64,000 bases of DNA, taken from assembly GCF_003591005.1 (NCBI RefSeq), contig NZ_QYYD01000023.1:1-64000 (forward strand), given 5' to 3'. The notes under the pieces are model-generated. The model did no database searches, was not told the origin of the DNA, and was given only the letters and a program-made list of their open reading frames with translations. This DNA comes from Rhodopseudomonas palustris (GTDB lineage: Bacteria; Pseudomonadota; Alphaproteobacteria; Rhizobiales; Xanthobacteraceae). Shown here one piece after another: positions 1 to 8,994 of the stretch. Made by a program: the position numbers and the translations under genes. The stretch's first letter is position 1. The number at the start of each line of letters is the position of its first letter.

Positions 1-321
1 CCGCCGTGGCGAGCTGCCGCCCTCGATTGCGCTTCGCTTCATCGAGGCTACAAGGTCGACTGCCCCATGCGTGGCCCTAGCCTGGATGCAGCGAAGCGAA
101 ATCCAGGACAGCACCAATCTCCCGCAAAACGTCCGCCGTGGCGAACTGCCGCCCTCGATTGCGCTTCGCTTCATCGAGGCTACAAGGTCGACTGCCCCAT
201 GCGTGGCCCGTAGCCTGGATGCAGCGAAGCGAAATCCAGGACAGCGCCAATCTCCCGCAAAACGTCCGCCGTGGCGAGCTGCCGCCCTCGATTGCGCTTC
301 GCTTCATCGAGGCTACAAGGT
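1..321. repeat. 132-133 bp tandem repeat array, two full copies plus a partial one, continuing off the left edge
   Basis: Copies begin at 1, 133 and 266 and are nearly identical. Each holds two 27-bp palindromes: one with stem CCTCGAT/ATCGAGG (21-47, 153-179, 286-312) and one with stem CCTGGAT/ATCCAGG (81-107, 214-240). The second is close to the reverse complement of the first, with the stem pair swapped from C-G to G-C so that pairing is kept. The array ends at the stop codon of the SIR2-like gene. No gene is supported inside it; the open frames across it are repeat artefacts. Confidence 0.9.
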
Positions 322-1232
322 CACGCGGTCAGCGTCTGGCCCTGGAGCGCATCCGCCAGTCCGGCGACGAATTTCGGCAATGGCAGCTCCAGCCGTGTGA
401 TGTTCTGTTCGTCGAGGAAGCGTTGTTCATTGCGGGTCGGGGTGTCGGGCAGCACGGCCCAATGGCGATCCGAGGAGCGCTTCATGATCTGGCGGGCGAA
501 GGCGCGATCGAGCTGGCTGTCGAAACGGCAGCCGACAAACAGGAAATGTTTGTCGCGCCGAATCGCCTGCACGGGCTGCGGGATCGGGGTCTGGATGTCG
601 ATCTCGGTCAGGACTTCGACAAAATCGCTGTCCGACACGATGAAATTCGCAGCCGGCGCCACCGAGCCGAGCGGCTGATACAGCAGCGTCGACCACGCCG
701 CGGCTTCATTCGGCACCGGAGAGTAGAGTGGCATGTCCTGCGGCACGAGCTCGTCGGCGACGATGCTCGGCTCGGCGTCGGCGACCTCGCTGCCGTCCGG
801 GCGATAGCAGCCGACCCAGCGGCCGTGATGCTCGGCCTGGCTCAGGCCCTGGACCATGCCCCAGTTGGCGCGCCCGGCCAGCGCTTTCTGCGGCAGGTCG
901 TCGTACCAGGCATGCACCAGCAGCGGCAGCGACGGCAGGGCCGCGAGCATCCGATGCAGTTCGTTGGGCCTGGCCGAGGCGCGAAAGGCCTCGGTCATCA
1001 TCGCGGTCAGCGTCTTGCGATGCTTGAAATTCTCGATGTACTGCGCCGCGCCGGTGAGATTGCTGCGGACCTTGTGCGGCACCGTGGTCCTGGCGGTCAG
1101 CTTGGCGACGAGTTCGAGCGGCGATGTCGGGACGCCGGTGTCGCCGAGCGTCAGGACGCCCGAGCCGAGATACGGAATCACCCGCCCCTCCGCGAAGCTA
1201 GCCGCGATGTCACTCAGCGCCTCGACGGTCAT
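321..1232 (-). CDS. SIR2-like domain protein at the end of the nif operon
   Basis: A 303-aa protein beginning MTVEALSDIAASFAEGRVIP and followed by YLGSGVL, which resembles the N-terminal nucleotide-binding loop (GAGxS type) of SIR2-like (SIR2_2) proteins. A late segment, HFLFVGCRFDSQLDRAF, fits the family pattern of a second Rossmann-type strand. Such domains bind or hydrolyse NAD+ in other systems; no activity can be proved here. It has a good ribosome site (AGAGGAG, about 7 bases before ATG at 1232). It lies downstream of the nifZ-nifT genes in the same direction, separated from the preceding gene by a 148-bp gap holding a palindromic repeat, so it may be the last gene of the operon or a separate unit. 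It could instead be a defence-type protein that landed beside nif. Confidence 0.75.
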   Translation of the reverse strand: MTVEALSDIAASFAEGRVIPYLGSGVLTLGDTGVPTSPLELVAKLTARTTVPHKVRSNLTGAAQYIENFKHRKTLTAMMTEAFRASARPNELHRMLAALPSLPLLVHAWYDDLPQKALAGRANWGMVQGLSQAEHHGRWVGCYRPDGSEVADAEPSIVADELVPQDMPLYSPVPNEAAAWSTLLYQPLGSVAPAANFIVSDSDFVEVLTEIDIQTPIPQPVQAIRRDKHFLFVGCRFDSQLDRAFARQIMKRSSDRHWAVLPDTPTRNEQRFLDEQNITRLELPLPKFVAGLADALQGQTLTA

Positions 1233-1254
1233 GCCGTTCTCCTCTGACTTTCCC

Positions 1255-1370
1255 CGTCATTGCGAGAAGCACACGGATCGTCGCTTCGCGCCGTCCGAGT
1301 ACAGGCTCCGCGACGAAGCAATCCAGCTCCGTGCACTGCGCTGGATTGCTTCGCTTCGCTCGCAATGACG
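1255..1370. repeat. long palindromic repeat, family cgtcattgcgag...ctcgcaatgacg, with an enlarged left arm
   Basis: The right arm (about 1340-1370) reads as the canonical arm of a palindromic family also present at 11033-11108 and 36014-36096. The left arm begins the same way (cgtcattgcgag) and ends the same way (gaagcaatccag) but carries about 40 extra bases between. It fills the gap between the 91-aa nif gene and the SIR2-like gene. Confidence 0.8.
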
Positions 1371-1380
1371 AATCAAAAAT

Positions 1381-1656
1381 TCACCCCCGCGCCGCCTTGT
1401 GCTGCACCACCACCAGCCCTGTCGCCTTCGCCGTATCGGCCGTGAGGGTCCAGCAATGCTGGCTGCCGTCGACCAGGTAGACGCTGAACCGCGGGTAGTC
1501 GCGGAACGGCGCTTCCGCGTCGATGTCGGAGGGATCGCAGGACGTCAGCGACAGATGCGGCAACTGCTGGCGCAGCGCCATCACCGCGCTTCGCTCCGCG
1601 TCAGCGCCGCCAAGCAGCGCGTCGAGCCTGGCGACATCGTCGCTGCTGATCGTCAT
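1381..1656 (-). CDS. conserved-looking 91-aa protein of the nif operon, unknown function
   Basis: This reads as MTISSDDVARLDALLGGADA..., with a C-terminal half rich in beta-strand-like runs (FSVYLVDGSQHCWTL). I do not recognise a named family. Its ATG (1656) overlaps the stop of nifT (ATGA-type junction at 1653-1656), so the two are almost certainly translationally coupled and share the nifT operon. A longer in-frame opening upstream exists but overlaps all of nifT and is not credible. Small proteins of unknown role are common after nifT in alphaproteobacterial nif clusters; that is the only functional hint. Confidence 0.75.
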   Translation of the reverse strand: MTISSDDVARLDALLGGADAERSAVMALRQQLPHLSLTSCDPSDIDAEAPFRDYPRFSVYLVDGSQHCWTLTADTAKATGLVVVQHKAARG

Positions 1657-1853
1657 AGCTTGCGGGCTTCGACGGTGATCGGCAGCGGCGTATCGGCCGC
1701 CATCGCCGGCAGTTCGAGCTGCCAGCCATTGGCGAGCGTCACCTTGCCGCCCCACAATGCCTCGTTCTCGATCTCGACGATCGGCTCTTCGAGATCCTTC
1801 TTGGCCACATAAGCCGACAGCCCCTTCTCGGTCCTGCGGATCATCACTTTCAT
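1653..1853 (-). CDS. nifT: NifT/FixU protein
   Basis: A 66-aa protein beginning MKVMIRRTEKGLSAYVAKKD and carrying the ALWGGKVTLANGW segment, which is the pattern of the NifT/FixU family (usually 65-80 aa). NifT is a small cytoplasmic protein co-transcribed with nifZ in many diazotrophs; its molecular role is not settled. Here it sits 44 bp after the second nifZ-type gene and overlaps the start of the 91-aa gene downstream. Start chosen at the only ATG before the conserved MIRR segment. Confidence 0.92.
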   Translation of the reverse strand: MKVMIRRTEKGLSAYVAKKDLEEPIVEIENEALWGGKVTLANGWQLELPAMAADTPLPITVEARKL

Positions 1854-1897
1854 CGATTTCGGTCCTTGGGTTGGGCCGCCGCAGCGACGTCTTTGAA

Positions 1898-2131
1898 CTA
1901 AACAGGCGCGATCTCATGTTCGAGGCAGCCGATGACACGTTGTTCGGCGAACTCGACCAGGTAGACGGGCTGGTTGCTTTCTTCGTGCAGTCCGATCCGC
2001 ACGATCTCGCCGGCATCGCCGCTCTTCACCAGCAGCGCTTCGTCCGGCTGATCCGGGAAGCTGCCGTCGTTGAACAGGTCGATCTGGGCGCTGACGCGCT
2101 GCCCCCATTGATACTTCGGCTCCGGACCCAT
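1898..2131 (-). CDS. nifZ: NifZ-domain protein, short second copy
   Basis: A 77-aa protein beginning MGPEPKYQWGQRVSAQIDLF, then NDGSFPDQPDEALLVKSGD and a C-terminal YLVEFAEQRVIGCLEHEI. This is the same fold pattern (charged start, NDGxFP, VKxGDxGxV, YxVxF, GCL/GMK) as the gene immediately upstream, so it is a second NifZ-type domain. NifZ is needed for full maturation of the nitrogenase MoFe protein P-clusters in Azotobacter. The ATG shares one base with the stop of the upstream copy (TGATG), indicating coupled translation. In Azotobacter NifZ is one longer protein; here two single-domain proteins are encoded. Confidence 0.85.
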   Translation of the reverse strand: MGPEPKYQWGQRVSAQIDLFNDGSFPDQPDEALLVKSGDAGEIVRIGLHEESNQPVYLVEFAEQRVIGCLEHEIAPV

Positions 2132-2421
2132 CACGCCACCTCCTGCTGCGCCGGCTCGACGGCGATCAGCTCTTTGCGCTTCATGCCGACGATGCGCCCC
2201 TGCGCGACGAAGTCCACGCCGTAGATGTAGAACTGCTGAAGGAAGGTGCCGATCGAGACCACGTAGCCCTCGTCGCCCTTCTTCACCAGCACCTCGCCGA
2301 TCTCCTTGCCGGGAAAGGTGCCGTCGTTGCGGATGTTGATCTTGGCCCGCACCTTCTGGCCGTAGTCGAAGTCCGGCGGGCCGTCGAGTTCGACGATGTC
2401 GCTGTCGCGGGCGATGTTCAT
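2131..2421 (-). CDS. nifZ: NifZ nitrogenase maturation protein
   Basis: A 96-aa protein with the NifZ-domain hallmarks in order: FDYGQKVRAKINIRNDGTFP, GEVLVKKGDEGYV, GTFLQQFYIYGVDF and IVGMKRKEL. NifZ assists P-cluster formation on the apo MoFe protein. It follows the LRV Fe-S gene with a 4-base overlap and is followed by a second shorter NifZ-type gene with a one-base overlap. Transcription is from the upstream ferredoxin/nifB promoter by position. Of the two copies this one matches the family better. Confidence 0.92.
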   Translation of the reverse strand: MNIARDSDIVELDGPPDFDYGQKVRAKINIRNDGTFPGKEIGEVLVKKGDEGYVVSIGTFLQQFYIYGVDFVAQGRIVGMKRKELIAVEPAQQEVA

Positions 2422-3224
2422 GATGAGGGCTCCGTGGCGGGCTTGGCATTGGGCGAGGCGGGACCGGAGCGCGGCGCGCCGGTGAAGCCGGTGCGGCTGT
2501 GCACCAGTTCGCGGACCAGCGGGTCCGGATCATCCAGCAGCCGGCTCAGTTCGTAAGTATCGGCCCGGGTGGCGACTTCGTAGCGGACGCGCCAATCCGT
2601 ATCGCCGATCATCGCCAGCAGCCGTCCCGGCGACATCCGCTTCGCGGCCTCGAGCCGCACCTCGCCGTCCTTGTCCATCGCGATCTGGGCCACCCACTCC
2701 GGGCCGATCCGGCGCGCCACCTCGCGGCGCACGCCGGCATCCGGATCGAGCACCAGCAGCGGCAACAGCGCGGGCGATGCACGCTTCGCCACGACCTGGC
2801 GGACATAGTAGTCCTCATCGCCCGCCATCGGGCGCAGATCGTCGTCGCTGAGCACCGAGGCGACGCGGATCCGCACCTCGCGATGCGGATCGCTCCGCAG
2901 CGGCAGCAGATAGCGCTTCGGCAGCCGGCGCGCCGCGCTCCAGCGCACGGTCTCGTCAGGGTCCTGGAGCAGCTTCGGCAGCAGGAACACGGTGGCGTAA
3001 CCGGCCGCGACCGCGCGCGTTTCGAAATAGGGATGATCGAGATAAGCGTCGGCCAGGGCGCGATTCTGCTGGAAAAACCGCTCCAGCCGTCGCGCGTAGC
3101 GGTCCTGGGCGCAGGCCTTCTTCAATTCGCACAGCCCGGCGGACAGTAACTCGCGATGCGGACACGACGCGCAATCGATGTCGTTGCCCTGCCAGTCGCG
3201 GGCCTCGTCGATGTCAGTCGTCAT
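2418..3224 (-). CDS. 4Fe-4S-binding leucine-rich-repeat-variant (LRV) protein
   Basis: A 268-aa protein. The N-terminal 45 residues carry a cysteine cluster (CASCPHREL...GLCELKKAC) of the type that holds a 4Fe-4S cluster in the Azotobacter LRV protein. The rest is a row of about 23-25-residue helical repeats (LLPKLLQDPDETVRWSAARR, LLPLLVLDPDAGVRREVARR, LLAMIGDTDWRVRYEVATR, LSRLLDDPDPLVRELV). Proteins of this type are encoded next to nifB/nifZ in several diazotrophs; function is unproven, probably a scaffold or sensor. ATG at 3224 is taken because it opens directly before the cysteine cluster and overlaps the preceding stop by 11 bases. Confidence 0.88.
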   Translation of the reverse strand: MTTDIDEARDWQGNDIDCASCPHRELLSAGLCELKKACAQDRYARRLERFFQQNRALADAYLDHPYFETRAVAAGYATVFLLPKLLQDPDETVRWSAARRLPKRYLLPLRSDPHREVRIRVASVLSDDDLRPMAGDEDYYVRQVVAKRASPALLPLLVLDPDAGVRREVARRIGPEWVAQIAMDKDGEVRLEAAKRMSPGRLLAMIGDTDWRVRYEVATRADTYELSRLLDDPDPLVRELVHSRTGFTGAPRSGPASPNAKPATEPSS

Positions 3225-3753
3225 CGTCGTGCCCAATCCGCTTCCAGACGTCATTGAGCACGCCGGCATTGACCTTGTCGGACGGATCGAGCTCGAGCAG
3301 CTTTTCGATCGCCGCATGGCCTTGGTCGAGATCACCGAGGCGCATCCGCAAATATGCATAGGCCTTCAGGGCGAACAGATAGAACCGCGGCAGGATCGCG
3401 GCGAAGCTGGAGAACTCCGCGTCGCTGCGCCGAACCTCGCGCCAGTCGGCGTCGAGACCGTTGTCGCGGGCCGCTTTCGCCAGGCAGGTTTCGGCGACGC
3501 GCAGGGCTTCCTGTAGCCGGCCTTTGTAGAAATAAAAGCGATACAGCCCGATCAGCACCGCGGCATGATCGGGGGCCAGTGCCTGGGCGTCGCGCAGATG
3601 CTGCTCGGCCTCTGCGTCGCTCTGAAAGTCTTCGCCGGCCAATTCGAGGTGGCGCTGCGCGTCGGTCGGCAGCCCCGCACCGAGCAACGCGCCAGCGAGC
3701 AGCGCCTGCTCGGGACCGGACATCGTCAGCTCGCCGTGCAGGACATGCGACAT
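3214..3753 (-). CDS. TPR-type protein of the nif operon
   Basis: A 179-aa alpha-helical protein beginning MSHVLHGELTMSGPEQALLA. Helix pairs such as EAEQHLRDAQALAPDHAAVL..YRFYFYKGRLQEALRVAE and AYLRMRLGDLDQGHAAIEKLLELDPSD follow the tetratricopeptide pattern. This suggests protein-protein contact in nitrogenase assembly. It ends in a short acidic tail (DDDD) that overlaps the next gene. ATG 3753 begins one base after the HesB/IscA stop; an internal ATG at 3723 is an alternative start. Partner unknown. Confidence 0.82.
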   Translation of the reverse strand: MSHVLHGELTMSGPEQALLAGALLGAGLPTDAQRHLELAGEDFQSDAEAEQHLRDAQALAPDHAAVLIGLYRFYFYKGRLQEALRVAETCLAKAARDNGLDADWREVRRSDAEFSSFAAILPRFYLFALKAYAYLRMRLGDLDQGHAAIEKLLELDPSDKVNAGVLNDVWKRIGHDDDD

Positions 3754-3754
3754 C

Positions 3755-4108
3755 TCACAGCTCCTGCAATTGATGCAGGCCGGCCTTCGGCTTGGCGTCG
3801 TCACCGGAGCATTGGCAGGCGGAGGGTTTTGGATCGTGGAACACGAAGCCACTCGACGTCGGCGTCTCCATATAGTCGACGGTGACGCCGTCGAGCAGCT
3901 TGCAGGTCGCGTCGGGCATGAACAGCCGCACATCGCCGTGGTCGATAACCTGATCACCCGCGCGCGGCGCCGCCTCGACGTCGAACGCAGCGGTGAAGCC
4001 CGAGCAGCCGCCGGACGTCACCGTGAGATGAAAGCCGCCGGCCCCGCCGCTGAACCGGATCATACGGCGGATGAATTTCTCGGCGGAGGGCGTCATGATC
4101 AGGTTCAT
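3755..4108 (-). CDS. HesB/IscA-family iron-sulphur assembly protein (nif-type)
   Basis: A 117-aa A-type Fe-S carrier. The family features are visible: a start of MNLIMTPSAEKFIRRMI, the first cysteine in TVTSGGCSGF, and a C-terminal cysteine pair (SACQCSGD) in place of the usual CGCG. The extension after the second motif is short and basic. A-type carriers pass Fe-S clusters to target proteins; a copy inside a nif operon is expected to serve NifB or nitrogenase. It lies 8 bp after the second ferredoxin gene. The altered C-terminal cysteine motif (CQC rather than CGC) is notable but keeps both cysteines. Confidence 0.9.
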   Translation of the reverse strand: MNLIMTPSAEKFIRRMIRFSGGAGGFHLTVTSGGCSGFTAAFDVEAAPRAGDQVIDHGDVRLFMPDATCKLLDGVTVDYMETPTSSGFVFHDPKPSACQCSGDDAKPKAGLHQLQEL

Positions 4109-4116
4109 CTCTCACC

Positions 4117-4338
4117 TCATGCAGCGCGAGCGCGCGGGACGGAATTGTCGATCACGCAGGTGCCGTCGACCGGGCACACGGCGACGCATTGCGGCTGATC
4201 GAAATGGCCGATGCATTCGGTGCATTTGGCCGGGTCGATCGCAAATACGCCGCCCTTCTCGAAGATCGCGACGTTGGGGCACTGCGGCTCACAGGCCGAG
4301 CAGGAGGTGCACTGTGAACCGACGATCCTGTAAGCCAT
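4117..4338 (-). CDS. fdxN: 2[4Fe-4S] ferredoxin downstream of nifB
   Basis: A 73-aa bacterial ferredoxin with two cluster motifs: [12 protein letters not shown] near the N-terminus and [18 protein letters not shown] in the second half. The longer spacing in the second motif (CxxC-x8-CxxxCP) is the FdxN type associated with nifB. It probably carries low-potential electrons to NifB or nitrogenase. It starts 24 bp after the nifB stop. It is a close paralogue of the ferredoxin at 5998-6192, so the operon has a ferredoxin on each side of nifB. Confidence 0.92.
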   Translation of the reverse strand: MAYRIVGSQCTSCSACEPQCPNVAIFEKGGVFAIDPAKCTECIGHFDQPQCVAVCPVDGTCVIDNSVPRARAA

Positions 4339-4362
4339 GCCCGCGCCCCGTTTGCTGTTCGC

Positions 4363-5916
4363 CTACGCTTCGGTGAAGGCGCCCTGCCGGATCGTCGCGT
4401 CGCCGCGGGCGACGTGGCGGATCTCGGATTTGCCGACGCGTTCGAGATAGTCCTTGAAGTAGGCGATCACCGACTGCTCGATATATTCGAACGCGTAGCT
4501 CTCGACCGCCTCGATGCCGGCGCCGGCCAGCGAGTCCTTCGGACACATCCCGATCTTGGCGACCAGCACCGCGGTGCAGTCGTTCAGCGCCTTCAGGATC
4601 GGCTCGATGCCGGCGTCGCTGGCATAGCCGCCCTCGCAATACAGATCGACGCGGCGGTGGCCGACGAACTTGGCGCCCGCGGTCGACACCTCGTAGATCT
4701 GGAATTCGTGGGCGTGGCCGAAGTGCTCGTTGATGACACCGCCGCCCTTGGTGGCGATCGCGACCTGGATCTTGATCGTCGCGGTCTCGTCCGCCAGCGT
4801 CGCGAGTTCGCGCTGCTTGGCGGCTGCGATGGCGTCGCGCTCGGCTTCGACCTTGGCCTGATAGGCCTGCCGGCCTGCGAGGTCGTAGGTGACGTCCATC
4901 GCCATCACCTTCTCGGTGGTGAACTCGGCGCTGCGGTCTTCGCCGAGCAGGCCGACGGCGTCGGCACGGCACTGCCGGCAGTGGCGCATCATGTTCATCT
5001 CGCCTTCGCAGGCGTCCTGCAGCGCCTTGAGCTCCTGCGCGGTCGGGCCGCGCTGACCGGACAGGCCGAACGCCGTGCCGTGCTCGGCTTCGGAAATCAG
5101 CGGCATGATGTTGTGCAGGAAGGCGCCGCGCGACTTCACCGCCTTGTTGACCTCGATCAGGTGCTGATCATTGATCCCCGGGATCATCACCGAGTTGACC
5201 TTCACCAGGATGCCGCGCGCCACCAGCATCTCTAGGCCGAGCAATTGCCGCTCGCTGAGAATCGTCGAGGCTTCGACGCCGGTGTATCGTCGATGGTTAT
5301 AGAAGATCCACGGATAGATCTTCGCGCCGACCTCCGGGTCGACCATGTTGATGGTGATGGTGACGTGATCGACATTCATGGCGGCGATCTGCTCGACGTA
5401 GTCGGGCAGCATCAGGCCGTTGGTCGACAGGCACAGCTTGATGTCGGGCGCGGTCTCGGTGACCATCTCGAAGGTCTTGAAGGTCTTGGCCGGATTGGCG
5501 AGCGCGTCGCCGGGGCCGGCGATGCCGAGCACCGTCATCTGCGGAATGGTCGAGGCCACCGCCACGACTTTGCGCGCGGCCTGCTCCGGGGTCAGCTTCT
5601 CGCTGACCACGCCGGGACGGGATTCGTTGGCGCAATCGTATTTGCGATTGCAGTAATTGCACTGGATGTTGCACGCGGGGGCGACCGCGACGTGCATGCG
5701 GGCGAAGTGATGATGTGCCTGCTCGGAGTAGCAGGGATGGTTCTTCACCTTCTCCCAAACCTCCGGCGGCAGATCACTTGGCCCGGCGGCTGAGCCGCAG
5801 CTGCTCTTGCCGGCGCCGCCGGTGCTGCTGCAGCCGGACGCGGCGGACTTGCGCAGTTCGTCGAAGGAGGTCGCACCGGGCGCGCCGAAATCGTGCAGTT
5901 GCAGCAGCTTGGTCAT
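4363..5916 (-). CDS. nifB: NifB, FeMo-cofactor core (NifB-co) synthase
   Basis: A 517-aa radical-SAM enzyme that fuses two 4Fe-4S clusters and inserts carbide to make the FeMo-co precursor. The N-terminal part has the NifB-specific segment [20 protein letters not shown] followed by the radical-SAM motif CNIQCNYC and the second cysteine of RKYDC. AGPGD and later cysteines [13 protein letters not shown] are also family features. The last ~120 residues ([20 protein letters not shown]) form a NifX/NafY-like cofactor-binding domain, so this is the long NifB form. It is second in the operon, 81 bp after the first ferredoxin; no separate promoter is evident in that gap. Confidence 0.98.
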   Translation of the reverse strand: MTKLLQLHDFGAPGATSFDELRKSAASGCSSTGGAGKSSCGSAAGPSDLPPEVWEKVKNHPCYSEQAHHHFARMHVAVAPACNIQCNYCNRKYDCANESRPGVVSEKLTPEQAARKVVAVASTIPQMTVLGIAGPGDALANPAKTFKTFEMVTETAPDIKLCLSTNGLMLPDYVEQIAAMNVDHVTITINMVDPEVGAKIYPWIFYNHRRYTGVEASTILSERQLLGLEMLVARGILVKVNSVMIPGINDQHLIEVNKAVKSRGAFLHNIMPLISEAEHGTAFGLSGQRGPTAQELKALQDACEGEMNMMRHCRQCRADAVGLLGEDRSAEFTTEKVMAMDVTYDLAGRQAYQAKVEAERDAIAAAKQRELATLADETATIKIQVAIATKGGGVINEHFGHAHEFQIYEVSTAGAKFVGHRRVDLYCEGGYASDAGIEPILKALNDCTAVLVAKIGMCPKDSLAGAGIEAVESYAFEYIEQSVIAYFKDYLERVGKSEIRHVARGDATIRQGAFTEA

Positions 5917-5997
5917 GTCCGGGCCTCTTTCGATCGGCGATGGAGAGGACGACAGCCGACGGTCAAGGCGCCGGCGCGTCGTTCGGTCAAACAGGCG

Positions 5998-6192
5998 TCA
6001 GGCCGGCACGCAGGTGTTGTCGACTGGGCAGACCGAGACGCATTGCGGCTTGTCGAACTGGCCTTCGCATTCGGTGCACTTGGCGGCGTCGATCACATAG
6101 GTGCCGCGCTTCATGCTGATCGCAGCATTGGGGCATTCGAATTCACAGGCACCGCAGACGGTGCATTGGGACGTCACGATCTTGTAGGCCAT
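5998..6192 (-). CDS. fdxN: 2[4Fe-4S] ferredoxin, first gene of the nifB operon
   Basis: A 64-aa ferredoxin with motifs [12 protein letters not shown] and [18 protein letters not shown], giving eight cluster cysteines. It opens the operon under the sigma54/NifA promoter upstream. It resembles the ferredoxin at 4117-4338 along its length, so one is probably a duplicate of the other. Expected role: electron donor in nitrogenase cofactor synthesis or nitrogenase reduction. ATG 6192 is preceded by GGAGCC about 7 bases away. Confidence 0.92.
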   Translation of the reverse strand: MAYKIVTSQCTVCGACEFECPNAAISMKRGTYVIDAAKCTECEGQFDKPQCVSVCPVDNTCVPA

Positions 6193-6235
6193 AGAAGGCT
6201 CCTCGGTTGAGAGACATTGCGTTACGCATCGTCTT

Positions 6236-6250
6236 TCAAGCCTCGTGCCA
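6236..6250 (-). promoter_or_regulatory. sigma54 -24/-12 promoter of the ferredoxin-nifB operon
   Basis: On the minus strand this reads TGGCACGAGGCTTGA. The -24 element is perfect (TGGCAC), but the -12 element has GA where GC is usual. Distance to the ATG at 6192 (about 44 bases) and the two NifA sites upstream support it. Confidence 0.75.
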
Positions 6251-6307
6251 GACTGCTACTTCGTTGATTCTTAGAAGGATTATACGGATGACGCGATCGC
6301 GCGACGG

Positions 6308-6323
6308 TGTCGGGGCCCCGACA
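6308..6323. promoter_or_regulatory. NifA upstream activator site (proximal)
   Basis: TGTCGGGGCCCCGACA is a perfect TGT-N10-ACA site, and its whole 16 bp is a palindrome. It lies about 58 bp upstream of the -24 box of the ferredoxin-nifB promoter. Confidence 0.88.
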
Positions 6324-6325
6324 CT

Positions 6326-6341
6326 TGTCGCAAGTCTGACA
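6326..6341. promoter_or_regulatory. NifA upstream activator site (distal)
   Basis: TGTCGCAAGTCTGACA matches TGT-N10-ACA. Its centre is 18 bp from that of the first site, so the two would be occupied by adjacent NifA dimers on nearly the same DNA face. Confidence 0.85.
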
Positions 6342-6375
6342 GATGATGGGGCGCTGCGTGAAGACGGGTGATCCA

Positions 6376-6463
6376 GTCGGTAGGATGTGGTGAGCGAAGC
6401 GATCCCATCGGTCTGAGTACGGCTCTGATGGGGTTCGCTCCGTTCAACCCATCCTACCGATAC
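6376..6463. repeat. imperfect palindromic intergenic repeat
   Basis: The arms gtcggtaggatg...gagcgaagcgatcccatcgg and gatggggttcgctc...catcctaccgat are near reverse complements around a short loop. It lies between the NifA sites of the ferredoxin promoter and the nifA terminator and is probably a non-coding REP-like element. Confidence 0.7.
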
Positions 6464-6479
6464 TGCCGCAAAAGCATTG

Positions 6480-6502
6480 AAGGCCGGGACATGCCCGGCC
6501 TT
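6480..6502 (-). terminator. hairpin terminator of nifA
   Basis: AAGGCCGGG-loop(5)-CCCGGCCTT is a perfect 9-bp stem 24 bases after the nifA stop. In the minus-strand transcript it is followed by CAATGCTTTT, a moderately U-rich tail. Confidence 0.75.
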
Positions 6503-6525
6503 GACGGAGAGAATGGCGACAACTC

Positions 6526-8283
<1,758 letters not shown>

Positions 8284-8636
8284 CGCTCCTGAGCTTTTCC
8301 CCCTTTAGTTCTGGAGCGTTGCGGGATTGTGTCTGATCCTCATTCCGATGTCGTGCCCAACTTGGCTGCATCGCTGAGGAAACTGATAGCGGTCACTGCA
8401 CAGTTCGTCGTCAGAGCGGAAATGTCTGAAACTGTTATGATTACTTAGTTACCAGCGGAAATGGTGCGAGCCTGCATTGATGCAACGCAAAACGAACGTA
8501 TTAAATGACAGGCAGGCTAACCTTGCGCGATCGGTGATCAACGAAGTAATTGCGAACTATTCGCTTGTGCATCCACGATCATTGGCCATCTGACTAGAGC
8601 CCACGCATGATGCACTGCGCCACCCCACCCTCTCCC

Positions 8637-8733
8637 GTCATCGCCCGCGAAGGCGGGTACCAGTATCGCAGAGCTTCAGTGATCAGCAATCAGCACACCA
8701 GAATACTGGATCCCCGCCTTCGCGAGGATGACC
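8637..8733. repeat. hairpin repeat with cccgcgaaggcggg core
   Basis: The arms gtcatcgcccgcgaaggcgg and ccgccttcgcgaggatgac close a 97-bp inverted repeat, with matching inner arms ccagtat/atactgg. The shorter hairpin at 25959-25984 uses the same core sequence. Confidence 0.8.
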
Positions 8734-8751
8734 CTGTGCGCGGGATCTGCC

Positions 8752-8967
8752 TCAGAGCCTGACTCAAGACTCAGGCCGAATTCTCGGCCCCATTCTTCGG
8801 TGGTCTGGTGTGCTAACAAGCTCCGTCATGGCCGGGCTTGTCCCGGCCATCCACGCCTTTTCTGCATTTTCAGCCGCAAGGCGTGGATGCCCGGCACAAG
8901 GCCGGGCATGACGCGTGGAGACGGAAGTGCCCGAACCTGAAGGGCGCACCTCCGGCCAGGCTCTCAG
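8752..8967. repeat. MITE-like element, copy 1
   Basis: About 216 bp bounded by inverted CTNAGAGCCTGRC ends (CTCAGAGCCTGAC and, inverted, CTGAGAGCCTGGC). The centre is a long palindrome (catggccgggcttgtcccgg ... ccgggcatgac). Related copies are at 13971-14183 and 47155-47370. It has no coding capacity. Confidence 0.85.
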
Positions 8968-8994
8968 GCCATCACGGGTTCGGCACCGCCTCGA

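Larger units (their letters stand above)
8284..8994. other. 711-bp gap between fixR and nifA: promoter region and repeats, no gene
   Basis: The first ~350 bases beside nifA are comparatively AT-rich and presumably hold the nifA promoter. The rest holds a hairpin element (8637-8733) and a MITE-like element (8752-8967). I see no credible gene on either strand and no clear -24/-12 promoter facing nifA. One weak FixK/FnrN-like box, TTGAT-GCAA-CGCAA, lies at 8477-8490, about 200 bp upstream of nifA. Confidence 0.75.

Noticed and set aside
1-321. The repeated units at the left edge as a CRISPR array
   Set aside because: The repeats are about 132 bp and contiguous, with no unique spacers and no cas genes nearby.
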